This document shows, in pieces, positions 29,001-41,000 of a DNA stretch of 64,000 nucleotides. The position numbers and the translations under genes are program-made. Each line of letters opens with the position of its first letter. The stretch's first letter is position 1. Origin of the DNA: Pipra filicauda (Eukaryota; Chordata; Aves; Passeriformes; Pipridae); the NCBI RefSeq assembly GCF_003945595.2, contig NW_024104096.1, positions 2,165,501-2,229,500 on the forward strand, read 5' to 3'. The notes below the pieces were generated by a model that was not told where the DNA came from, made no database searches, and saw only the letters and a list, made by a program, of their open reading frames with translations.

Positions 29001-32000
29001 ACTGCACTGAAATATAAGCATCTTAAATGGATTTTATGGAAATATTATGATACAGAATAACTTTCATATTAATTTTATTAAACCCAGGAAAGTTAAAATG
29101 CCCTCAAAAATTATCATTATAATTCTAAAAGAACAACAATTCCTAATTATGCATTTAGTATTTTCTTGCTTAATGGGATTTTTAATTTTACATATACTAT
29201 GCCTGTTTCCTACACGAAGTGATCCTTACTATTTCGAATCTAGTACTAAACATTATGAAATCATATTAGACATTTCAGTGCCTGTGTCTCTAGGATATAT
29301 GGTGCCCTGCATGAGAAAAATAACTTAGAATAATTTTACTTAGCTATTAAACAATTATACTCATGTTCTCTTACAGCTAAAAGGAGGTTTATCATTTCTA
29401 TTGCTAAACTTAAAATAGCTACTATTTATTTTCACTGTCTGAGAACCTCAACGTGACCGGTACAACAAAGATTCTAATTAGAGTAATATTTTCTGTAACC
29501 TGATTGTCTATTGTTTTCCAACTCAAACAAGATTTGAATTTGAAGTACATACACTATGCTGGGTCTATGTAACTTGTAACAATTTTCTACTTTAATAGTC
29601 ACAGTGCAGCATTTGAAAACTGGCAATTATTCATTTTGCCATGAGCTGGTAACTGAAGGACTGAAATTCTCGTTTATGAAGAATAGCATAGTAAATCATG
29701 TATCTGTAAAGTCAGGCACTCCTAGTGAAAGTATATCCCCTTGCTTACACCTAACAAAGCTCAGGATCAGTATGGCAATTCTTCTCTTCACAATACAAAT
29801 TTTATGTTAACTATAATCAATTTCATCACTAAAAATAAAATGTTTTATCAAAAAGAAATCTAATGATGTTAGTAAAAATTTCACTCAGCAGAATCAGACA
29901 GAAAAACACAATTCATCTTCCTACAGACTTTTAACAAGTTGTGACATAACACAGTCATCTATAACTGTTACTTGTTAAAAATTTTGTGTTTAAACTAAAA
30001 TAATAACTTATTTTAGTCTATTTAGTCTTATTTTAGTCTATCCAAAAGAATACACTCATATGGATTTTTCACAGAAGAGCCATAAAAAGTAGAATTCTTA
30101 TTTCCTGTCCTTCACTATAAAATGGAGGTCTTCAGGCTAAATTGACCATTCAGGTTTTCCCATGATCTTTGGGGAAAGAGAGGCACCTCCATAAGATAAT
30201 TCATCCTGTCCTCATTAAACATCCAAGACAGATGGGAGGAATTGTTCTCTGGAAGTTCTTCTCTGTCTTAGTCTCCTTCCAAAATCTATACAGGCACAAT
30301 ACATAACTTTGGGTAATACTTAATTTCTTGACAGCTAAGCTCAAAAGAGATTAATTAATCTTCTAATGCCTTTAGCTGGAAAACCTAATTTATGGTAAAG
30401 TTTTGTTAGGGTTTTTTTTCCCCTTTCTGTGCATACTGACTATTCTGGCTTGGAGTTTGTGCATCTTACAGGCTTCTGGTAAGAATTCTTACTGTATTAC
30501 ACCTGTGATGCTGTCAGAGACATGTTTGTTAGCCTACTTCATCTAAAAAGCTGATAGGGAGGGCAGGTTTCCAGTTGCTCCTCTAACAGCCTTAGATCTC
30601 TGATGTGGAATGAGGAAAGTTGCTATCAGATTATTAGGCTACCAATACAAGTGTGGGTAAGAATTAAAGCAGAAGAGATAAGGGTAAAGGAAGAGTTATT
30701 ATAGCATAGTTTCTGACGATTAAATAATGCTTGGAAGGAAGCCAGTTTTTGATTGTGTGTGGGTTTTTTTCCCTCCATAAGAAACCAACAGAAACATTTC
30801 AATGCTTACCATTCAGATAAAGGTTATCTGAACCCAGCCAATACCAGTTCTGCATATTTCTATCTCCTGAGTAAACCATAAGCATACAATAAATATTCAG
30901 ATATTTACACACACCTAAGTGGTTCAATTCTTTATGGATCCTATTTATAGTCTTTAAAAGGCAAAGAATACAGAAATAAAAGAAAGTGTTTATAATTGAT
31001 ATGTTTTAGGAAGACATTAAAAAATAAAGTATAACTAATATTCCATACCTGAGTAGTGGTTGCTTTGGATAAGAAGGTTGGTCACTGTTTTGGCATGGCT
31101 GAGGTTTTTTTGTGACTTGCTTATAAATATTCCTGGCAGTTACTCCAATCCATAGCATAGTAGAGAGCGTAGAATAATGCAGTACTATGCCAACCTAGAA
31201 AAAACAATGGACAGTTAAACAACTCAGTAAGTGGATCAGTAAAACAAGAGTTTTAGAAGAATCTTACTGCATAAGTGTACAAACAAATAGATTTCTTAAA
31301 ATGAATTTGTAAGTGCATCTAGCAGTTGCACTTACAAATATTTATTTAATCTATTATAGGTAATATCTGTAATGCTAGATGGCACGTTAGGAAACCAAGA
31401 CTGTAAAGACATTAGTTTTCTAAGAACCTGATTAATGACAACATTTTACACCTGTTTGTGTTGCAAGCTTTGTTAGCTTACCATGACAATGAGATTTAAA
31501 AATTAATGAGAGACCTGTATTTTTCTTGCTATTTTCTTGCTACTATTTCCTTTAATTTTTCAAGAATGTCCTGCTGTAGTTCCCTCTCTGCTACATACAG
31601 CCAAGATTTACTTCTGTCAATGGAATCAGTGCTATTTGCCCAAAACTAGATTATTTTCAGACATATTTTTAGAAACTTTTAAACTTAGCCATATAATTTT
31701 TAAAATTAAATGACAGGTCTTGGCAGCCTCCCTTAAAAAGACATACAATCTCTAATAGTGTTACTATCACCAAGAAACTGGTGTGTTTATCATTGAAAGT
31801 AAAATAAAGTACAAACACCTTTAAAATACTAACATCTTTGTTATGTTAATAATTGTTATTCATTACTATGGAAGCAGTAATTGGACTTTTATCCAATCTC
31901 CACTGCTTTATTACATCAGCTAAGTCTCCATCTGATTATATAAAATGAGGTTACCTTTGAAGCAATAACCTGACATTTTGCAGTGACAAGTAAAATATTG

Positions 32001-35000
32001 CTATAATTGGAAAGAACATAAATGTTTAAGGAATACAGAGAATTGCTGAATAAAGCTAACACAAATCTAATGACTTATTTGAACCAGTGTTCATTTTTTG
32101 CTCCACTTAAAACAAAATAATTGATGAGTAAAGAAAAAAATTCGATGCATTTTGTTTATATTTAGTAATATATTTCAAAACTTGAAGATAGCAGCAAATA
32201 TCTTCAACCGGAAACCCTTTGTAATTTTCTCTGGGACTTGTCTGTCACATTAGACAAGGGAGTATAAAGCCTTCATTGCTATTGTCGCTTGAGGTAAAAG
32301 AAGCAGAAATAAGAGAATGAGACAACTTTATATCATCAGCTGGCAGACACTGCCAGCTCAGGGACTAGTGCTGTCTGGACTTAGTTCATATGCAGCTTGC
32401 AGCATTTCTGTAGGGACACAGTGAATCGGGCCATGAGCGAGGAGGGGATGAAGGAGTAAGGCAGGAGGGAGAGAGGAGAAGGAAAAAGGGGGAAGAAAAA
32501 GGAGGTATAAATCATGAGGTAAAACCAGAAAAATTCTAGAGATTTGATTCCTAATCTCTTTCTCATTTCGGCATAGCACGCCTGCTATATATTCTATATT
32601 CCACACAAGTAAGATGTAAGAATATGAACAGCAGAATGAATTCCATGTGAAAAGGCACCTACATGTGAAATGTTGAACAACATATATGGCCATATAGACA
32701 GCAATAATAAGCCACTTAAATGAACGAGAGACCTGAAAATACTACAATAAAATCATTTTACTGAACTTTCAAGGAGGTAACTCAACTGACCTAACACATC
32801 ATTGCAATGCCACACCTTAGTCTCATTATTGTTCTTCACAGTGTGCTCACATTTCAGTAGCTGACTTTCTTCTGATATATGGACAAATTGAACAAATATA
32901 GACAGGAGACAGAAATGTTATCATCCTCTGATGATGTTATCAACTCTTTAATAATATGCATCCTTCTGTCTCAAAAAAACCCTAATCATTTGCATTTCTT
33001 GCTTGAAGGAAAAGAGGATATATCCTGATGATGCAGGACCTCCTTATGACTGACAGATGCAAGATGACACAACCACAGTGTGTCATTTGGAAGGATGCAC
33101 TGAGCTGTTACACTAAATTCTAAAGGAAAGGGTGGGAGGATGGATAGGGTTTAAAATTAGAGGTGACTAAGAATTACAGGGTAAAATGCAGCTGCTGCTC
33201 CCTGGATGGAACATGGTCAATGCGACCCACAAAGGCTCCCTATACAACAATAAGTACCTGCTACGGCGAATGGAATGGAGGGTGGAGGAGAGTGGAGACA
33301 CCGTGGCCTCCCTCCATGGAATTCCCTGCAGGGAAGGGAACATGGTAGTACCTTGTAGTTCAAAGACTATAAAGTACCTGTCAACCAAGGGAGACAGATG
33401 CCAAGATACAACACATTAAGTATGTGAACCAAAGTAAGAGAATTTTACATCAATCAGAAATAAAAGTACTTATGACTAAAGTCACTCGAGCTCCACCTAA
33501 ACCTAACGAGATAGTATAAAAGTAAGTTACGAATAGGGGGAAAATTGAGGAAGACTCCACCAAAGCTGCTGGGATTAGTCAAAGGGCTGTCTTCCCCCCC
33601 ATAGGGATGCCTATTGAGTAAGAAACATATTCTATGCATGCTAAATGCTGTTATTAGGATCAGAGATTGTGCTTGCTTTATAGTATTAGTAGATTGCTTT
33701 AAACACATTTTTGCAGTCAGACACAATCACCAACGACCCATGAACCTTATTAACCTGTCACAATTTGTATTAATAAAGCGTGTAATTCTATAAACCGTTA
33801 GAGTGAGTCCTTCATAGGTGCTAGTAGTTTCTGGCAGCAGAATGGGAAGATCCATTGAGGGGTCTCCATGCTGTTGGCTTAGTACCCCTGAGAAGGGCAG
33901 TCGAATCACATTCCAACCTTATGAATCTGTTCAATGAACAGTCCCGATTACAGACGCTGACAGACCCCTGAGGCACTGACAGACAAGTAAATTACTAAGG
34001 GTCAAGAAAATCTCTCCCACACTAAGGGTTGGGTAAACCCCTCCCCTCCTTTCACATGACAGTGGTGATAATTTGGTTTCTCAATTACCATCACAAAATA
34101 TGCTTTTGGACTAGAATTTTTGCTCTTATTCATCCACTAACAATAATCAGTAAAGAAATGCTTGTCACACCTCATATTGAAAACTCAGTGTTTCAAAGTA
34201 GTAGGCTTTGCTCTCTGCCCCATGTCTCCACACTGACATCAGTAATGTTACAGAGATGTATTTTCCTCACTGTTGCGCTTAGGGACTGTGACTGCAAGCT
34301 CTTTTGTCCCATTCAGTGGGACCACCTCTTTCTACCTTTCTTAAACTAGGAAGACATCTGAACTCTATGCTAGAAAGACACGTCATGGAAGGGAAGGACA
34401 AGGCTCAACAGAAAGGGGAACAGAACAAATGTGGTTTTGTTCAATAAACTCTTACTTAACTCTGTTAGCAAATGTAAACCTGCATGAAAGGCCCAGGGTA
34501 AAAATTTATCTTGTGTATCTTGTGACTGGATTTGTGCCTCTGTAAAGTTTGAGGCAAATAATATATATAAATTTAAGAGGAAAGAAAATATACACAAATA
34601 CATACAAATTGCCACACCCAAGTGGCAACTTAAAACTATTCCTGCTATTAGTAGAACTTTTGTATTTCAAATTATAATTATATTATTACAATTATAAAAT
34701 TGTGTGAAAAAGGTTGAGTTTTCCACACAGAACAAAGGATTATGACTGTTGAAGTGATGACCCTTATTTATAAGAAGGTTTTCCACTGACAGTCCAAATG
34801 GTAAGGAAAAAACTGCCAGGACATATGCATTGAAAGACAGCATTGCACCTAAAGCTCTTTAATGACCACAGTTACAAGGTGAAAATTTTCTTGTTTGCTT
34901 GGATTAAGTTTTTCACATCCTGTGTTCTTAGAACACTTATCTTTGGGAATAAGCACCAGCCTTTTGAATAGAAGATTATGCTTTTCTGCAGTAAGAAGAT

Positions 35001-38000
35001 GCTGTCTATTTGTGCTACTTCAAGAAATTTCAGTACCTTAGAGGTAACTTAAGTTCCACATGATGCCGTTACCATGGTAAAGACCAGAATACACATTTAT
35101 GCAAAGCATTTGGGCACAAAAAGCTCCCTTGATCAACTTGAACTTGCACACAAATTTCTTTGTTTTCCCCAAGTTTTTAAGTCAGTTTCTTTTCTTTTTT
35201 TTTCCAATTGTAGTCATATTTCAGATAAGACTGTACTTCTTTAGCCAGTTCTATTTAAAGAAAGATATGGATGTGCACTGACATTCTGATTAAACTATTA
35301 ATCCTGCAATGAAAGTGATTCTTTTCAGTGAGATGAAGGGATTCAGGAATTTCTCTGCAGTCTGTAACACCACTGGATGTGAATTTTTCATGATCTTTAA
35401 CATTTAGCATTAGAAAAAACCCCATGCTCTCTTCACAGGTAGAAAATTTAACGCAAGAAGTTGAACTTTCTGAGTTGAACTTGTAGGCTACTTGCTAGTA
35501 TGGAATGGGCTTTGCCTTTCTTGTTGAAGATTTACTGCCTTACAGAAAGGAATTCACAAGCAGCTTCACATTTGGCATTTATCAGGGAGAAGGGAGATCT
35601 GAGCTGTGCCAAAGTTTACATGGAAACTTTTATTTTAAAAAACATATAGGAGGTTCTTCAAGATGCGATTGAAGTGATCATGCCACTCACTGACTGGCTA
35701 CTAGGATAAAAAATTAAGATCCTGTCTTGCTCCCTAACTTTTCTGCCTCCTGAATCTTGTGCCCTTAAGCCTATTCTTCATGCCACAACATGCTGAACTG
35801 ATGATTTCATTCCCTAGCATCCATAACCTCATGGTTTTCATGCTTTCCTGGAAAGTAGGGGCCATGCATGAAATTGAAATCTTTGTCTGAGAGAACAGAA
35901 CTGATGCCTCCCATACACAGGGAGCGATCCAGCTACATTCTCCTTTCTCTCCCATTCCTTACATAAAAGGAGTAATCTTCCTTCTGCCATTTGAAAGAAA
36001 GCAATATGAGATCCTAACTGTGGAAGATGGAAAGGGATGACTATGTCATCCACTAGCTGACTCAAACACCTTTCTGGTAGTGTACTGGCTCTGATTAATC
36101 CCATTTAGCTGCTCCTAAGACAACTTTTGATTTGCATGAAAGACTTTGCCATAAATTCAAGACACTGGATTCTACAACACCAGTCGACATTCAGTGACAC
36201 CCAGAATCAGATTCATGGGTAATTTAAACAGTTTGTAGATTCATTCACACAGGAGAGGTATGAGGATGCAATGAACTCTTCTAGACCAGCACTCTAGCAT
36301 CAGTTTTCCTTATAAATCATAGACTGCATAGCACATATGCAAGTGAAACATCTATACAAAATCTCATGAAATATATATGTAGGTTTAAAAGGGAATTTTA
36401 GATTTTTAGATTCCATATAAAAATAAATATCTGACCTCTGAAAAGACATTTTTTTTTGTTTGATTATTTCACCTTCAAGGGGATTTGAAGGTTCTTTCAG
36501 CTATCAGAGAAAATGGGTCCATTTCCATAGCATTAATTTCTGATGCTTAAAACTAGCCTGGAACTATTCATTTAGAGGCAGAAGGCAATCCAAATGAAGC
36601 TATTTTAGAACCATCCTTTTTGGTTAATTTTGAAGGATAAAAGTTAACTCAGTCTATTATTTCACTTGGGTAAGGATGCAGCAGTGAAATTTGTGTGAAA
36701 GTTTTAGGGATAATTACAATAAGAAAGGTGGTGGTTCACTGGCTTTGATACAACATTTCAGTGATTCGGACAAAAAATACTCGCACTTGGAATCTTTCCG
36801 TATGCACTCAGGAAACAAAAGGTGGAAATTGCATTGCTGCAGGGTAAAGCTGTGTTTTGAATTTTAGCAAATTGAAAGGTGTAGTAGTATGGCAACACTG
36901 AAAGTGTTACACCTGCAGTATAACTAATATTTTAGCGCTGCTTGAAGCAGTAACATTTTCACAAATATATTTTAAACCCCAATATCAGGTTATTTTCCAG
37001 AACTGAGGAAAAAAAAAATAAAAGGGAGAAAGAGACAAATCTTAGACTTAAGGGACACAGAAGCCCAAGCCAGATACATAATATACATTTCATTGGCTGA
37101 ATGATTTAAAGAATTGCTGTATTCCATACATAGGAGAGAAGGAGTGCTGTCCACCCCATAAACACACAAGCTGTGGGGAATGTTCAAATACATAAGCTTC
37201 TCAGGAAACTATTAGTGTCTCTCCCTGACTCCTGACTCCCTTACTCCTAGCTTTGGCACCCTGAACATTAATTCATGGAGCAATTGTCTCAGGGTTATCA
37301 CAGAAGGACACAGGCACTGGTGTCGGGGTTGACAGAGAACCTGTCAGCAGCCTGGCATTTAGTGAAGAGGAATGTAAGCAACTCCAAGGAAATATTTACT
37401 GTAATGCCGGATGGAACAAACGTAGTGCAGCCCAGACCAAAGGTCACCAATCAAAATGTGCATAATATCACCAATGACAGTGTGCACAGTGTCCTCAGGT
37501 CACCAATGACAGTAAGCACAGTGTCTTCTGTGTCTCCAATGGAAATACGTACTGCGTTTTATGCTTGAGACTTTTGACCAATTGTGTTGTGGCACGATAG
37601 TGTACAAAGAGTATAAAAGAAACACTTGAGAGCAATAAACAGCTTCCTCATCACCTTACACCTGGACTACGTCTGATATCTGTGTCGCTTTGGCCGTTCC
37701 AACTTCAGCAGCGACACACTGGGACTCACAGAATTTTGAAAAACTTGCTGTCAGAAAGCAAGAAAGGATCTGTGGTGGGGTACAATGTTCTGGGAGTGAA
37801 TATTTGTTCAACCTCTGTTACCAGCTAGAGGAGTCTTCTCTTAGATGATCTTTGTGGGTCCCTTCCAACCCAGCATGTTATGTGATTTTGTGACTGAACT
37901 ATTTCATCCATTAGCCCTATCTAATTACATCAGACAGACAACTTCTACCAGGAAACAGAGGACAGCCTGTATCTTGTGTGACCTGTGTATTTTTTGTCTT

Positions 38001-41000
38001 TTAACTACTGATGATATTGTCTGTTAATGTAGCATGTTGTCAGGTAAATAATTAACTTTACAAAACTGGTTAGAAGACATATAGGAATGAATCAATTCAG
38101 CTTCTGTAAGTGTGCATGGTTCTCAGCAGCTCAGGATCTGGCGCTATACCATAGCAAGAGACAGATGTCACTGATAATGCATTTTATGAAGATACCCCTG
38201 TAGTTTATGTATTACTTGTAACAGACTATTAATAACACATTTATCTCAATCAATTTTTCATTATAGCTGTTAATACCAGATTGTTACTATGCAATCAGCA
38301 AAGTAAATAATCAGACAACGGCAGCAACAGGTGGTCATTTGTGATCATGTAATTACATGGCCATGGCTGCCCTACAAACTAATCTGCTACCCTCACTTGC
38401 AAACTGCAGATAAAGACAATGGTAAGTGATATTTCAATTTACTAGAACTTACAGATTAATTATGACACAACACATTAGATATTGTGAGATATTTATCTTA
38501 AAATAATCTAGTGGATAACTGTTTTTAAATGAATAGCATGTAATACACATAGGTAGACTTCACACTTATAAATGTTACAGTGCTTACAGATCTACATGTG
38601 ATGTTTACTGATGGTCATACACAAGTATACACAAAAGGCTTGCAAAGCATTGCACTGAAAACTAGACTGATAACTCTTACCATAATTATGCAAATTTTGC
38701 AGTGATTCTGCTGTTATCTGGTGACACTGGCTATTTACACCCATTCCAAAGAACCAGATTAGTGACAGGCAAAATATCTGGGAGAATGTTGGCTAAAAGA
38801 AATGCTTTATTACAGCAAATACCAACAACATTCATGAGATTTGGAGCACTTCTATAAAATCCAAGAGAAGAAATATTTAAGACAAACAAATTGTAACGAT
38901 CCCTCATCAGGCATTACGGAAGATAACTAAAATTACTTTCTTTACACATTGTACAGACTCAACCTCTACATTCAGGGCAGCTAAAACCAGCCCTCTCTGT
39001 GCATCTCACAACACTATTGCCCCAAAATGGCTGAAGCAGGAGATGTGAAACAGTCCAGCAGTGCAAACAGGGGCCCATATATCACAAATATACTGGTCTG
39101 CTTTGTTTCCTTAGCTCAAGTTGTAATTAAAAGACATATCCATACTATAAACATTAAGCTGCCCAAGTGTATATTTAGAGATCCCCCAGTGAAGACAGGG
39201 CCTCCCTTGGGGAAATTGTATGTGTATTATAGTGAAGCATTAACCTTAGTCCCACACATCCAATCCAAAACACAAGAAGACATATTTTGAATTCATATTT
39301 TTCAGCTATTCTACACAGCAGAGAAATAATAAAACTTTCATGGCTTTTTTTTTAAAAAAAACCCACCACCAAGTAATTCTGAGCTTCAGAGACATTAATG
39401 CATTGATCACCCTCTTACAGAAACTCAGGTGACAACCAAACACTGAACACTCCCAGTGCTGGCCTTTAAATGATATACTTACAATGATTTATTTTGAAAA
39501 GCTTAAGATCCAGGAACAATATACAAAAAGAAGGAGAACTATCAATATTATGGTGAAAATTCAGTTGCAAGTTTCAATTCTCTAAGTAAGAATTACTAAG
39601 ACAGATACTTACAGCTTGACATATAATTGGATATTTAATGCGATTGATTCCACCAGCAAAAACAGCAAATGTAAGAGCAGTATGGAAGCAAAAGTTGAGA
39701 AGCATATGCCATCCTTTTCTACTTATTCGGATTGTGCTGTTGAAAAAAATCACATTTTAAAATTAAAAAACCAACATATCTATCATGAAAATTACTATTT
39801 CGAAAAAATATTTAATTTGATAGAATTAAATTCTCTGATTCTTGAATATCTACATAGCAATCTACCTACAGGACAGAGCCTGACTTATACAGCCTTGAAA
39901 TAAATGGTAAAAAGGTAAGGTTAATGGTAAAAACTGTAAAAGTCTACTGATTTAAAGTTTCCTCCACCAAATCAAGCATTTAAAGTAGAGTACTAAAAGC
40001 AAAAGGCTCATTGCATAGCTTCAGATATGCAGAACTTTAACAAGACCTCTCTAAAGTATTAAATGGAAGCTGAAGATCAGAAGATATTGCATTAAGTTCA
40101 CTTAATTAATATTTAGCAGCTTCTACAGTACAATACATTCCTACTCTTTTAAATTGCTAATGGTCTTTAACAAGAGGTATGTAGTTAAAATGGCATTTAT
40201 ATAAATTTTTCACAGAAAGGAAAACACAAGCTTTCTAAAACTAAAATTTAAAAGACAAAGAGAATTTCTTTTATCCAATGAGAGTTACTAGTTTTCCAAC
40301 CAAACCTGGTCTTTGAAGCCAGTGTAGCTGGCCAAAGTCTGCTCAACTGGAAGTTGCCAGAAAGCAACTTCATAGTGCTCATGGTTTTATATTGAAATGT
40401 CAAGTTAGAAATCTTCGGAAAAGTGTGCAGAAGGATACAGCTTGGGAAAAGCTTAGGAAAGGTTGACATAACCTTTGTTTTGATTTCTCTGGTGTAAACC
40501 ACATTGCTGCCATTACTATCCAACAGTAATTCAGAACATTTTAATTTATATTTACAGTAGGGGTTAAAAAATCGAAGTACTCAGAATATTGCTGACCATT
40601 TAACACAAGTGCTTAAAACGGAATTCTTACCTGTGATGGACAATGTAGGTGATAATGGAAGCAAACAGGCACAACAACATAACTGCAGTACACGCATAAA
40701 CCACAGGGTGCAGAAACTCCCCTGGGTACTGGGGGAAAGACAGCACTGTCTTAAAATCCTATGGAGAAAGTAAAATGATTTAACATTGTCAGGCATGTGT
40801 GAAACTGAGACTTCATTTCAATATGTCCTGTCATTTCTAGCTGTTCCCTTTCAAGGGCAGGAAAAAAAAAGATGAACTTTTAACGTAGATACAGTTCATG
40901 AATTTACAATAACATCAGTCTGCTCTTTCCTCATCTGCATACACTTTGCCAGACAGAAATTAACCTTTTTGTACAAGCAGACATATCCTCATTTAAAAAA

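Larger units (their letters stand above)
6828..31048 (-). other. ADGRA1 24-kb intron between TM3 and TM4 exons
   Basis: This GT-AG intron holds MIR-like SINE remnants near 8.6, 9.7 and 12.4 kb, an antisense CR1 near 20.9 kb and a CR1 tail near 24.6 kb. It also holds a (TA)n array, T-rich tracts and perfect inverted repeats, each listed separately. No coding exon of another gene was found on either strand. Confidence 0.9.
31195..39612 (-). other. ADGRA1 8.4-kb intron between TM2 and TM3 exons
   Basis: This GT-AG intron carries two LTR-type insertions (about 33.2-34.0 kb and 37.3-37.7 kb), a CR1 3' end at 37.84 kb and a long purine tract at 32.46 kb. The remainder is unremarkable AT-rich sequence. 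Confidence 0.9.

Noticed and set aside
32358..32693. 111-codon minus-strand open frame
   Set aside because: Its length comes from the pyrimidine tract (Phe/Leu/Ser/Pro runs). No family resemblance.
37275..37568. 97-codon open frame across the LTR start
   Set aside because: It spans the insertion boundary of the solo LTR, so it is chance.
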